Assembly (NCBI GenBank): GCA_015066515.1
Contig: SVOH01000014.1
Coordinates: 1 to 55,576 of the forward strand
Reading direction: 5' to 3'
Source: Oscillospiraceae bacterium
GTDB taxonomy: Bacteria > Bacillota > Clostridia > Oscillospirales > Acutalibacteraceae
DNA: 55,576 nt
In this document: positions 23,003-32,900 of the stretch, piece by piece
Layout: every line of letters begins with the position of its first letter
How positions within the stretch are numbered: position 1 is the first letter of the stretch
Program-made: the position numbers and the translations under genes
The notes under the pieces: generated by a model
Seen by the model: only the letters and a program-made list of their open reading frames with translations
Told to the model about the DNA's origin: nothing
Databases searched by the model: none

Positions 23003-23031
23003 TTGACTTTAATATTCCAATATTGTAAAAT
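23003..23031 (+). promoter_or_regulatory. sigma-A promoter of the pyrH-frr operon
   Basis: TTGACT (23003-23008), 17-bp spacer, TAAAAT (23026-23031), 38 bp before the pyrH start. The usual upstream partners rpsB and tsf are absent, so pyrH needs this promoter. Confidence 0.82.
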
Positions 23032-23069
23032 AATAATTGTTATAATATATAATATTGGGGGAGTTATGT

Positions 23070-23774
23070 ATGAAACCCGTTTACAAGCGTATTTTGCTAA
23101 AATTAAGTGGTGAGGTTTTAGCGGGAGAAAAGGGAACAGGCATTGACTTTGACAAGGTTAACGAGGTTTGCACAGCAATAAAGGAATGCGTTGATTTAGG
23201 AGTTGAAATCGCAATTGTCGTAGGTGGAGGTAATTTTTGGCGCGGACGTTCAAGCGGACAAATGGACCGCACCCGTGCAGACCATATGGGTATGCTTGCC
23301 ACAACCATTAACTCACTGGCTCTTTGCGATACACTCGAGCAGTTAGGTGTTACAACACGTGTTCAAACCGCTATAGAAATGCGTCAAATAGCAGAGCCGT
23401 ATATTCGAAATAAAGCGGTTCGTCACCTTGAAAAAGGTAGAGTAGTAATCTTTGGTTGCGGTACCGGTAATCCGTTCTTTTCTACCGACACAGGTGCTGC
23501 TTTGCGTGGCGCAGAAATTTGCGCTGACGTAATCTTTAAGGCTACAAATGTTGACGGTGTTTATGACAGCGACCCAAGAACAAATCCTAACGCTAAAAAG
23601 TACGATACTCTTACCCACCACGATGTTTTGGCGAAGGAACTTCATGTTATGGATTCTACTGCGGCTTCGCTTTGTATGGACAATGGTATTGATATATTGG
23701 TATTTAACCTTAACGATCCGCATAACATTGTTGATGCCGTATGTGGTAAAGCAATAGGCACTTTAGTAAAATAA
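23070..23774 (+). CDS. pyrH: UMP kinase
   Basis: 234 residues, amino-acid-kinase fold. It phosphorylates UMP to UDP with ATP. Motifs: [68 protein letters not shown] and [13 protein letters not shown]. The frame can begin at TTG 23055, but GGGGGAG directly before ATG 23070 and the family N-terminus ([15 protein letters not shown]) decide the start. It is the first gene of a long operon that runs into lipid and isoprenoid genes. Confidence 0.97.
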   Translation: MKPVYKRILLKLSGEVLAGEKGTGIDFDKVNEVCTAIKECVDLGVEIAIVVGGGNFWRGRSSGQMDRTRADHMGMLATTINSLALCDTLEQLGVTTRVQTAIEMRQIAEPYIRNKAVRHLEKGRVVIFGCGTGNPFFSTDTGAALRGAEICADVIFKATNVDGVYDSDPRTNPNAKKYDTLTHHDVLAKELHVMDSTAASLCMDNGIDILVFNLNDPHNIVDAVCGKAIGTLVK

Positions 23775-23792
23775 TTTTAAAGGAGAAACTTT

Positions 23793-24347
23793 ATGAACGA
23801 GCTAATTAAAAATACCGAAGAAAGAATGGGCAAGTCTATTGATGCACTTGACCGCGAATATAAATCTATAAGAGCAGGCCGCGCAAATGCTGCTGTGCTT
23901 GACAGGGTTAACGTTGATTATTACGGTGTTCCTACACCTGTTCAGCAGATGGCTGCAATTTCGGTTCCGGAGCCACGCACCCTTCTCATTACTCCGTGGG
24001 ACAAATCAACACTTAAGGATATTGAAAAGGCTATACTTACCTCTGAAATTGGTATCAATCCTCAAAACGATGGTACCTGCATTCGCCTTAATTTCCCACC
24101 TCTTACCGAGGAGCGTCGTAAGGATATTGTGAAAGATATTCGCAAAAAAGGCGAGGATGCAAAGGTTGCTGTTCGTAATCAGCGTCGTGATGCGCTTGAT
24201 AAGTTAAAGGCACTTAAGAAAAACAACGCTATTACTGAAGATGATGAATCAAACGGAGAGAAGAAAATTCAAAATCTTACCGACAAGTTCTGCAAGGAAA
24301 TTGATGAACTTGCAAACGTAAAAGAAAAAGAGATAATGGAAATTTAA
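23793..24347 (+). CDS. frr: ribosome recycling factor
   Basis: 184 residues, the usual size. RRF with EF-G splits the post-termination ribosome. Recognised by ERMGKSIDALDREYKSIRAG RAN, VDYYGVPTPVQQMA, ISVPEPRTLLITPWD, NDGTCIRLNFPPLTEERRKD and the C-terminal NLTDKFCKEIDELA. A good Shine-Dalgarno (AAAGGAG) lies eight bases before the ATG. It follows pyrH directly, the standard order. A hairpin without a T-run (24354-24377) separates it from uppS. Confidence 0.97.
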   Translation: MNELIKNTEERMGKSIDALDREYKSIRAGRANAAVLDRVNVDYYGVPTPVQQMAAISVPEPRTLLITPWDKSTLKDIEKAILTSEIGINPQNDGTCIRLNFPPLTEERRKDIVKDIRKKGEDAKVAVRNQRRDALDKLKALKKNNAITEDDESNGEKKIQNLTDKFCKEIDELANVKEKEIMEI

Positions 24348-24353
24348 GACATA

Positions 24354-24377
24354 AGAGCGGGTTTTTAAATCCGCTCT
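24354..24377 (+). other. intercistronic hairpin between frr and uppS
   Basis: AGAGCGG (24354-24360) pairs with CCGCTCT (24371-24377), with additional A/T pairs inside. No T-run follows, so it is more likely an RNA-stability or processing hairpin than a terminator. Confidence 0.5.
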
Positions 24378-24403
24378 AATTGTCACTAAAAGAGGTTTTT
24401 TAA

Positions 24404-25120
24404 ATGCCTATTTTTAAGCGTAAAGAAACAACAGAACGCATACTGCCTACACATATTGCTATCATTATGGATGGCAATGGTCGTTGGGCAAAAAAGCGTT
24501 CCTTACCTCGTACCGCGGGTCATGCGGCAGGTAGTAAAAATTTTAAGGATATTGCACGATATTGCAATAAAATAGGGCTTAAGTATCTGACTGTTTACGC
24601 CTTTTCTACTGAAAACTGGAAGCGACCAAAAGAAGAGGTCGACAACATAATGAAAATCTTTAAAGAGTATCTTGAAGACGCCAAAAATTTTAAGGATGAG
24701 AATATACAGGTTCAGTTTATAGGCGACCGAAGTGTTTTGGACCCCGAAATTCAACGTCTTATGAAGGAGTCAGAGGATGCATCGCGCGATGCTACGGGAC
24801 TTCACCTTAACATTGCTATAAATTACGGTGGGCGAGATGAAATTGTTCACGCTGTTAGAAGTCTAATAAATAGCAATGCTAAGGCAGAAGATATTACAGA
24901 GGAAGCGATTTCACAAAATCTATATACTGCCTCACAGCCTGACCCTGACTTTATTATTAGGCCTAGCGGTGAGTATAGACTTTCTAACTATCTTATATGG
25001 CAGTCGGCCTATGCTGAATATTGGTTTTCTGATATTTTGTGGCCTGATTTTAAACCAAAGGATTTAGAAAAAGCAATAGATGAATACAACCGTCGCAACC
25101 GTCGTTTCGGCGGAGTTTAG
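24404..25120 (+). CDS. uppS: undecaprenyl diphosphate synthase (isoprenyl transferase)
   Basis: 238 residues, cis-prenyltransferase family. It extends farnesyl diphosphate to the C55 carrier lipid precursor for peptidoglycan and wall polymers. Motifs: HIAIIMDGNGRWAKKRSLPR (catalytic Asp and Gly-Arg), GHAAGSKNF, LTVYAFSTENWKRP, INYGGRDEIVHA, and the C-terminal PDFIIRPSGEYRLSNYLIWQ with YAEYWF. The start follows AGAGG. Next gene cdsA begins within 11 bases of its stop. Confidence 0.96.
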   Translation: MPIFKRKETTERILPTHIAIIMDGNGRWAKKRSLPRTAGHAAGSKNFKDIARYCNKIGLKYLTVYAFSTENWKRPKEEVDNIMKIFKEYLEDAKNFKDENIQVQFIGDRSVLDPEIQRLMKESEDASRDATGLHLNIAINYGGRDEIVHAVRSLINSNAKAEDITEEAISQNLYTASQPDPDFIIRPSGEYRLSNYLIWQSAYAEYWFSDILWPDFKPKDLEKAIDEYNRRNRRFGGV

Positions 25121-25131
25121 GAGTGTGTTTT

Positions 25132-25986
25132 ATGAAACAACGTATTATATCAGGCGTCGTTATGGGCGGCATAGTGGCACTTGTTCTTGTGTTGGGGCTT
25201 TGGGTTAAAAGTGTTATTCTAACTACTTTTGTGGCACTTATAGCGGCACTTGGCGTGTTTGAATTGGTGGGCAATGCCGCAAAAATCGATAATATTGTTT
25301 TTAGAATTGTTTCGGCTGTGTATACGGTAATAATGGTGTTTTTGTTTTGTGGTATGAATGAAAATCTCTACAAACTTAATCTTACCAATTATGAATATTT
25401 TGAAATAAGCTCGTTTGTATGGGCAATAATTGTGTCTGTTGTGTATATAATAGCGACAGCAATTTTAATACTTGTAAAGCAAGCAGAGATGGACCTTGCA
25501 AAAATTACTGTGCTTTGCGGTATGCCAATACTTTATGCCTATGCTTTTTCAACTATATCGACTATTATAATTGCTACGGGTGGAATATACTATTTATTGT
25601 TGGTACTTAACTTTGCCTGTGTTTGCGATATGGGGGCTTATTTTGTTGGAGTTAGCTTGGGCAAGACAAAGCTTTGTCCTGAAATTAGTCCTAAAAAGAC
25701 GGTAGAAGGAGCTTTAGGCGGTATTATTTCGAGCGTTATTGTATCGCTTGTAATAACACTTTGCTTTAGCAAGTTTAATAAAATATTACCGGTTATGTTG
25801 CTCACCGTTCCACTTTGTGCTGTTGGTATGGCCGGTGATTTGTTTGCGTCAATTATTAAGCGTAAGGTAGGTATAAAAGATTACGGTAATCTAATTCCGG
25901 GTCACGGCGGAATACTTGACCGTGTAGACAGTGTATTATTTATTTCTCCGCTTGTTTACTGTCTTATGCTTATAGGTGTGATTTAA
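25132..25986 (+). CDS. cdsA: phosphatidate cytidylyltransferase
   Basis: 284 residues, polytopic membrane protein with about seven or eight hydrophobic segments. It makes CDP-diacylglycerol from phosphatidic acid and CTP. The C-terminal signature is present: CDMGAYFVGVSLGKTKLCPE, SPKKTVEGALGG, AGDLFASIIKRKVGIKDYGN, LIPGHGGILDRVDS. A GTG at 25123 is in frame, but AGGAG is correctly placed for the ATG at 25132. Its stop overlaps the dxr ATG by one base (TTTAATGA region), so the genes are coupled. Confidence 0.95.
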   Translation: MKQRIISGVVMGGIVALVLVLGLWVKSVILTTFVALIAALGVFELVGNAAKIDNIVFRIVSAVYTVIMVFLFCGMNENLYKLNLTNYEYFEISSFVWAIIVSVVYIIATAILILVKQAEMDLAKITVLCGMPILYAYAFSTISTIIIATGGIYYLLLVLNFACVCDMGAYFVGVSLGKTKLCPEISPKKTVEGALGGIISSVIVSLVITLCFSKFNKILPVMLLTVPLCAVGMAGDLFASIIKRKVGIKDYGNLIPGHGGILDRVDSVLFISPLVYCLMLIGVI

Positions 25987-27125
25987 TGAAAAAACTTATT
26001 ATTTTGGGTTCTACAGGTTCTATTGGAACTCAGGTACTAGACATAATTAGAGCAAATCCCGATAAATATGAGGTTGTCGCATTGGCGGCAGGCAAAAATG
26101 CTGATTTGTTACAAAAACAGGCGAGAGAATTCAAGGTTAAGGCTGTAGCACTTTTTGATGAAAATACTGCATCAGATTTAAAAATTTGTCTTGCCGATAC
26201 TAACATAAAAGTGTTATCAGGCTCTGACGGTGTATGCGAATTAACTTCATTTGATTGTGATATAGTGCTCAATGCTATTGTTGGTATTGCGGGACTGCGT
26301 CCTACACTTGCTGCAATTGATGCTGGGCATACTATTGCACTCGCTAACAAAGAAACACTTGTAACAGGCGGCGAAATAGTAAACCGCAAGTTAAAAGATA
26401 AGGGTGTAACACTACTTCCTGTAGATAGTGAGCACTCGGCAATTTTTCAATCTCTACAAGGCGCACCGGCGGGTAGTCTTAAAAAGATTTTGCTTACTGC
26501 ATCGGGCGGTCCGTTTTTTGGTAAAACGCGTAAAGAACTCCAAAATGTTACCGTAAAAGAAGCACTGGCGCATCCAAATTGGTCGATGGGAGCTAAAATC
26601 ACCATAGATAGCGCAAGTCTTATGAACAAGGGTCTTGAAGTTATAGAAGCGGTGCATTTGTTTGGTGTTCCGGCATCACAAATTGAGGTTTTAGTTCATA
26701 GACAAAGCATATTGCACTCGGCAGTAGAGCTTTCCGACGGCGCAGTTATAGCCCAACTTGGCACACCCGATATGAAGTTGCCTATACAATATGCGCTGAC
26801 ATATCCCGAGCGTGATATGTGTTTTGAAAGTCTTGATTTGTTTAAAGTGGGTGCACTCACATTTGAACGACCCGATTACGAAACATTTCGTTTGTTGCCA
26901 TTGTGTATAGAGGCAATAAATCGCGGTGGACTTTACCCAACCGCCATTAACGGTGCTAATGAGGAATCGGTTAAATTGTTCTTAGAGGGTAGAATTAAAT
27001 TTTTACAAATAGCAGAGCTTAATGAAAAGGCTATGAATATGTGCGAGAATAAAAAAGATTTTACAGTTGATGACATTTTTGCGGCAGATAAAGCTGCACG
27101 ACAAATTGTAAGAGAGGCTGTGTGA
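25986..27125 (+). CDS. dxr: 1-deoxy-D-xylulose 5-phosphate reductoisomerase
   Basis: 379 residues. It catalyses the first committed step of the MEP isoprenoid pathway, DXP to MEP, with NADPH and a divalent metal. Motifs: ILGSTGSIGTQVLDIIRANP (NADPH loop), ALANKETLVTGGEIV, LLPVDSEHSAIFQSLQG, LTASGGPFFG, HPNWSMGAKITIDSASLMNK (metal and substrate) and INGANEESVKLFLEG. It feeds uppS upstream in the same operon, with ispG further down. The length is typical. Confidence 0.97.
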   Translation: MKKLIILGSTGSIGTQVLDIIRANPDKYEVVALAAGKNADLLQKQAREFKVKAVALFDENTASDLKICLADTNIKVLSGSDGVCELTSFDCDIVLNAIVGIAGLRPTLAAIDAGHTIALANKETLVTGGEIVNRKLKDKGVTLLPVDSEHSAIFQSLQGAPAGSLKKILLTASGGPFFGKTRKELQNVTVKEALAHPNWSMGAKITIDSASLMNKGLEVIEAVHLFGVPASQIEVLVHRQSILHSAVELSDGAVIAQLGTPDMKLPIQYALTYPERDMCFESLDLFKVGALTFERPDYETFRLLPLCIEAINRGGLYPTAINGANEESVKLFLEGRIKFLQIAELNEKAMNMCENKKDFTVDDIFAADKAARQIVREAV

Positions 27126-27128
27126 GAT

Positions 27129-27809
27129 ATGAAACAAATAGATAAGAATACCGTTAAGGCTGAAAATCAGCTAAGAGATAAACACGATGTAACCTTTGAG
27201 TGTGAAAAAAACACCGGCATACGCGTAATGATGGCGGGAAATTCTATTACTTTACATGAACCCAGTCCTACAATTGGTTGGAACAATCAATGGGGTATGG
27301 CGGCATCTGCTAAAGAAAAGGACTACGTTCACGTGCTTAAAAGTCATATTCAAAGTGTAAAACCTGACGCAACCTTTTGTATTTGTCAGGCATATAAATG
27401 GGAACGCGATTTTGCAAACGGCAAACAGGCATATCCAATTTATGAGGATGCCCGTAATTTTAATGCTGATATAATTATTGTTCGCTTTATAGAAAACTGT
27501 CCTCGCAATGATTTTGACCCTGATGTTTTCAAGCGGGAATATGTTGATTTTATAAATTACCTTAACAAAAGTGGTAATGCTAAAATTGTTCTTACCACTA
27601 GCTTTTGGGAGCATACGGCAGACAGCGTTATAGCTGAAATTTCTAAAGAAAAAGGCTGGCCACTGGTTGTTCTTAATGACTTGGGCGAGCTTGACGAGAT
27701 GAAGGCACTAGGTCTTTTTGAGCATTATGGTGTTGCAAATCATCCGGGAGATCTTGGTATGAAAACAATAGCTGACAGAATCTTTGAAGAGGTTAAAAAT
27801 TTACTTTAA
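27129..27809 (+). CDS. SGNH/GDSL-like hydrolase, unusual operon member
   Basis: 226 residues, no signal peptide. A flavodoxin-like SGNH hydrolase is suggested by IRVMMAGNSITLHEPSPTIG (block I, GNS instead of GDS), DADIIIV-type strand (FNADIIIVRFIENCP), IVLTTSFWEH, and the C-terminal HPGDLGMKTIADRI supplying the catalytic His (with Asp before it at D-x-x-H spacing not fully clear). Such enzymes are esterases or deacetylases of glycans and lipids. It starts three bases after dxr and ends eight bases before rseP, so it is co-transcribed with lipid-carrier genes. Other Firmicutes have dxr directly followed by rseP. A cytoplasmic esterase acting on a cell-envelope precursor is possible, but this is inference. 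Confidence 0.7.
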   Translation: MKQIDKNTVKAENQLRDKHDVTFECEKNTGIRVMMAGNSITLHEPSPTIGWNNQWGMAASAKEKDYVHVLKSHIQSVKPDATFCICQAYKWERDFANGKQAYPIYEDARNFNADIIIVRFIENCPRNDFDPDVFKREYVDFINYLNKSGNAKIVLTTSFWEHTADSVIAEISKEKGWPLVVLNDLGELDEMKALGLFEHYGVANHPGDLGMKTIADRIFEEVKNLL

Positions 27810-27817
27810 TTTAGGTT

Positions 27818-28882
27818 GTGATTATTATTTCTGGCATTATTTCATTTATTGGTGACAATGTGTTACCATACGTTATAGCAGTATTGCTTTTTTTGATATT
27901 GATTTTTATTCACGAGTTTGGTCATTTTATTGCGGCAAAGCTATTGGGAGTTCGTGTTAATGAGTTTGCCTTAGGTATGGGACCAAAACTGCTTAAATGG
28001 GGAAAGGGAGAGACTAAATACTCCATTAATCTATTGCCTATTGGTGGTTATTGCGCTATGGAAGGCGAGGATGAATCAAGTGGCGATGAGCGCGCCTTTT
28101 GTAACAAAAAGCCTTGGCGTAGATTTCTTATCGTTGTTATGGGTGCTGTGTTTAATCTAATACTGGGTTTAATACTCGTTGGCGTTACTCTCATACCGCA
28201 AGAACGTTTTACTACTACAACGGTCGATTCTTTTCATGAAAGTTCTGTAAGTTCTGGATACGGACTTCAAGAGGGCGATAAGATTATAAGGGTGGACGGT
28301 AGAAAAATTTTTACCACCTATGATTTAAGTTATGCATTTAGTAATGTGGATGATGGCGAGATAGATATTACCGTAAAGCGTGACGGTAAAAAGGTTGAAC
28401 TTAAAAATGTAAAATTTGCAAGTGAAAAAATAGAGGGAATTAACTATTTAACAGTAGATTTTTATGTTAAAGGGCGCGAAAAAACCTTTACAAGCTTTAT
28501 TGAGCACACCTTTGATACCGCAATTTCTAACTGTGCGGTGGTTTACCGTTCACTTGCTGATTTGCTGACGGGTCGATATGGAATAAGTGCTATGTCCGGT
28601 CCTGTGGGTGTTACAGCGGCTATAGGTGATGTAGCAAAGCAAAATATTTTTGACATTATACCGATTATGGCTCTTATAACCATAAATTTAGGCCTATTCA
28701 ATTTATTACCGCTTCCAGCTCTTGATGGTGGTAGACTGATGTTTATTTTGTTTGAAATGATTTTCAGAAAGCCGGTTCCACAAAAATTTGAGGCGGCAGT
28801 ACACGCTATAGGCTTGTTATTACTTGTCGGACTTATACTAATTATTACTTTTAAAGATATCTGGATGTTGATTGCAGGGTGA
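27818..28882 (+). CDS. rseP: site-2 intramembrane metalloprotease RseP/RasP
   Basis: 354 residues starting at GTG 27818. The zinc motif HEFGH is in FIHEFGHFIAAKLLGVRVNE in the first membrane helix. A PDZ domain lies at about 130-200 (SGYGLQEGDKIIRVDGRKI), and the second metal motif (LDG) is in NLLPLPALDGGRLMF. Membrane segments lie near residues 15-40, 100-125, 280-300 and 325-345. It cleaves anti-sigma factors and remnant signal peptides in the membrane. An ECF sigma/anti-sigma pair lies 5 kb downstream, a possible but unproven client. The neighbours dxr and ispG are standard. Confidence 0.96.
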   Translation: MIIISGIISFIGDNVLPYVIAVLLFLILIFIHEFGHFIAAKLLGVRVNEFALGMGPKLLKWGKGETKYSINLLPIGGYCAMEGEDESSGDERAFCNKKPWRRFLIVVMGAVFNLILGLILVGVTLIPQERFTTTTVDSFHESSVSSGYGLQEGDKIIRVDGRKIFTTYDLSYAFSNVDDGEIDITVKRDGKKVELKNVKFASEKIEGINYLTVDFYVKGREKTFTSFIEHTFDTAISNCAVVYRSLADLLTGRYGISAMSGPVGVTAAIGDVAKQNIFDIIPIMALITINLGLFNLLPLPALDGGRLMFILFEMIFRKPVPQKFEAAVHAIGLLLLVGLILIITFKDIWMLIAG

Positions 28883-28886
28883 TTTT

Positions 28887-29942
28887 ATGTATACAAATGC
28901 TACAACTAAAAAGGTGTACGCGGGTGACGTAGCTATTGGCGGAGGCGCGCCTATTAGCATACAGTCAATGCTTTGCGCACACGCACACGATATTAACGGC
29001 AATGTGGCTCAGGCTCTTGCTTTGCAAGAGGCGGGGTGCGATATTGTTCGTGTGTCTGTACCTGATATAGAAACAATAAAAACCATTGAGGCATTAAAGA
29101 AAAACATTACCATTCCGCTTGTGGCAGATATTCATTTTGATTGGCGATTAGCTCTTGAAAGCGTTGCCGCAGGTGTTGATAAGGTTCGCATAAACCCTGG
29201 TAATATTGGTGATGAAAATAAGGTTTATGAGGTTGCACGAGTTTGTCGTGAAAAAAATATACCTATAAGAATTGGCGTAAATTCCGGTTCTTTGGAAAAA
29301 GAAATTTTATCAAAGTACGGTTCGGCCACGCCTGAAGCAATGGTTGAAAGCGGGCTGTATCATATATCACTTTTGGAAAAGTATGATTTTGATAACATTG
29401 TATTGTCACTAAAATCGTCAAACGTAAAGCGTATGTACGATGCGTATGTGTTAGCGGCCGAAAAATGTCCATACCCACTGCACCTTGGCGTTACCGAGGC
29501 AGGCACCGAAAATATGGGTGTCATAAAATCTTCGGCAGGTATTGGCGGGCTTCTTCTTCGCGGAATTGGCGATACACTTCGCATTTCGCTTACCGATGAA
29601 CCAATTAAAGAGGTTGAGGCCGCCCAAAAACTGCTTAAAGCGTTGGGAATAAGACAAGGCGGCATAAAGTTTGTATCTTGCCCTACTTGCGGCAGAACCG
29701 AGATTGATTTGATAGGTCTTGCAAAGCAAGCCGAGGAACGCTTTGCAAAAATAGATAAAAATTTAACCGTGGCCATTATGGGCTGTGTTGTGAATGGACC
29801 GGGTGAAGCCAGTGCTGCCGATATAGGAATAGCAGGCGGTAAGGACTGTGGCGTTATTTTTAAGGGCGGAAAAATACTTTATAATAAAGTGCCCGAAGAT
29901 AAACTTTTAGATTTGTTAGAACAAGAAATAAATAAAATGTGA
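28887..29942 (+). CDS. ispG: 4-hydroxy-3-methylbut-2-enyl diphosphate synthase (flavodoxin/ferredoxin)
   Basis: 351 residues. It reduces MEcPP to HMBPP in the MEP pathway, using a [4Fe-4S] cluster. The N-terminal TIM barrel shows GGGAPISIQSMLCAHAHDI, RVSVPDIETI, LVADIHFDWRLAL and KVRINPGNIGDE. The cluster cysteines are in SCPTCGRTEID and MGCVVNGPGEASAADIG. A frame opens at 28872, but AGGGTGA precedes ATG 28887. It follows rseP by four bases and precedes polC by nine. Confidence 0.97.
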   Translation: MYTNATTKKVYAGDVAIGGGAPISIQSMLCAHAHDINGNVAQALALQEAGCDIVRVSVPDIETIKTIEALKKNITIPLVADIHFDWRLALESVAAGVDKVRINPGNIGDENKVYEVARVCREKNIPIRIGVNSGSLEKEILSKYGSATPEAMVESGLYHISLLEKYDFDNIVLSLKSSNVKRMYDAYVLAAEKCPYPLHLGVTEAGTENMGVIKSSAGIGGLLLRGIGDTLRISLTDEPIKEVEAAQKLLKALGIRQGGIKFVSCPTCGRTEIDLIGLAKQAEERFAKIDKNLTVAIMGCVVNGPGEASAADIGIAGGKDCGVIFKGGKILYNKVPEDKLLDLLEQEINKM

Positions 29943-29951
29943 GGAATTTAA

Positions 29952-32900
29952 ATGTGCTCTTTTGAGGAGTTGTTTGCTACATATTTGAACAAAAATACAG
30001 TCGAAATATTTAGCGGTGTTAACGTATACGAATGTAAACTTAATAGCGATACACGTAGTCTTGATTTTAAACTGTTTAGTAAAAATTATATAACGCTCGC
30101 AAGTGTTAACCTTTTAAAAGAAGAAATCAAGCATGCGCTACAGCTTGAAAGTGTAGCGGTAGAATGTACTTTTCCAAGTGAGGTTTTTAACGTTGATGCT
30201 GCGGCAGATATTGTTGCTGAAATACGCACTAAAAATATAATATTTAATGGTTTTTTCAATGAGGCTCAATATTCACTTGATGGGAATAATTTAAAAATAA
30301 CTTTAAAATACGGCGGCTACAACACAATTAAGGACGGTAACTTTGAAAAACTGTTTAAAACACTTGTTCAGAGCCGTTTTGGTTTAAAAACAGCTATTGA
30401 AGTATCCTTTGATGGTGTGCTGGAGGATGCGCCTATCGAACTGCCCGAACCAGTTATTGTGCATAGTGCACCCGAAAAGAAAAAATCAGAGCCCAAAGAC
30501 GAAGAAAACGAAAAGAAATATGACTACAAGCCAAAGGACGGCTTGCCTGTATATCTTGAAAGCGCAAAGCTGTTTTACGGTAGAAAAATAGATACCAATG
30601 TAAAAAAATTAACATCTGTTATGTTGCCGCAAAACGATGGTGAAAGTGTATATGTAAGCGCGTGGGGCGAGGTGTTTGGACTTGAAAGCAAGGTGCTCGA
30701 TACCAAACGCGGCGGCAAGATGGTAAAAATTAAGTTTTACTTTAGTGACACCACAAATTCATTTGCAGCATCGGTTACAAAGTTTTTTGATGCTAAATAC
30801 ACCAACAATCTAGATCAGGCGGCAAGTGAATTCTTAAACTCAATGTCTGCACTTAAAAATGGTGCATGTGTTGTTGTAAACGGTGATTATTCTTATGATA
30901 GCTGGAGTCGTGACTTTGTTCTTGATGTTAAGGCGCTGGCTACCATAAAGAAATATGAAGAAACCGACGATTTTGACGGTCAAAAGCGCGTTGAATTGCA
31001 TTGTCATACTAATATGTCGGCAAAAGACGCCGTTGCAAGTGCGGGTGACATTATAAACCGTGCATACAAATGGGGCCACAAGGCTGTTGCCATTACCGAC
31101 CACGGTGTTGTACAGGCGTATCCGGCAGTGGCTGAGGCGGTTGGAAAAATCCGCAAGGGTGGCGGCGAATTTAAAGCAATTTACGGCGTAGAAAATTATT
31201 TTATTGATGATACGCGTTTTGATATTTCAAATCTTACCAACAAAGAAATTGCAAAGCTACGTAATCACCAAATTTTGCTTGTTAAGGATTTAGTAGGTCT
31301 TAAAAATTTATATCAGCTTATATCTGAGGCGCATCTTCATAACTTTTACGGCAGACCTATTATTTTGCGCTCACAGTTAGATGCTCATCGCGAGGGACTG
31401 ATTGTGGGCTCTGCTTGTGAGCAGGGCGAATTGTACCGCGCAATAATTGACGGCAAGGACGAAAAAACACTTTTAGAAATTGCCGATTATTATGATTATC
31501 TTGAAATACAACCACTTGGTAACAACGAGTTCATGGTGCGTGATAGCGCTAATCCTGATAAGGTCGATAAAAAGGGGAACGTTACACCAAACCGCTTTAA
31601 GCACGTTACAAGTATTGAGGTTGTAAAGGAATTTAACCGCAAGGTTGTAGAAATTGCTGACAAGTTAGGCAAGATGGTTGTAGCAACGGGTGACGTACAC
31701 TTCCTTAAAAAGCAAGATGGTATTATCCGCCAGATAGTTATGGCGGGACAGGGCTTTGACGATATTGAAAATCAGGCACCGCTTTACTTTAAATCTACTA
31801 CCGAAATGCTTGAAGACTTTTCATATTTTGGTGATCGTGTATACGAGTTTGTAGTAGAAAATCCAAACAAAATAGCACAAATGGTATCGGACGATGTTAT
31901 CCCTGTGCCAAAGGGCAACTATCCGCCTGTTATTGAAGGCTCGGACGATTTGCTTCGCGAGATATGTTGGCGCAATGCCAAAGCTATGTATGGCGACCCT
32001 GTGCCCGAAATAGTTGAAAAGCGTCTAAACAAGGAACTTAACTCAATTATTAATAACGGCTTCTCTATAATGTATATATCGGCGCAAAAGCTTGTGGCCA
32101 AGAGCGAAGAACTCGGCTACTATGTTGGTTCGCGTGGTTCGGTAGGCTCGTCCTTTGTTGCAACAATGGCAGGTATATCCGAGGTTAACCCATTAGCACC
32201 TCACTATGTATGTCCTACCTGTCAGTACAGCGAATTCTTTACCGACGGTTCTGTGGGTTCGGGTTTTGACCTACCCGAAAAGAACTGTCCGCATTGCAAT
32301 ACTCCACTTAACCGCAACGGTCACGATATACCATTTGAAACCTTCTTGGGCTTTAAGGGTGACAAGGTGCCGGATATTGACCTTAACTTCTCAGATGAAG
32401 TGCAAAACACAATTCAAGAATATACCAAAACACTCTTTGGTGCTGAAAACGTTTATAAGGCAGGTACAATCTCTACAATAGCCGAAAAAACCGCATTTGG
32501 TTTTGCTAAAGCCTATGCCGAAAAAATGAACGTAGTACTCTCTCAGCCCGAGCTTAATCGCTTGGCAAGTATGGTAGAGGGCTCAAAGGTTAAAACCACT
32601 ACCGGTCAGCACCCCGCAGGTATGATTATTGTGCCACAGGGTATGACAATTTACGATTTTTGCCCAGTGCAGCATCCTGCCGACGATACTGAGAGCGACA
32701 TTATTACAACCCACTTTGATTTCCACTCTATTCACGATACAATTCTCAAGCTTGATGAACTCGGCCACGTGGTGCCTACTACATATAAATATCTTACCGA
32801 GTATTCGGGTATTGACGTAAACGATGTATCTATGAGCGACCCCAAGGTTTATAGCCTGTTTACCTCGACCGAGGCTTTGGGTGTAACACCCGAAGATATT

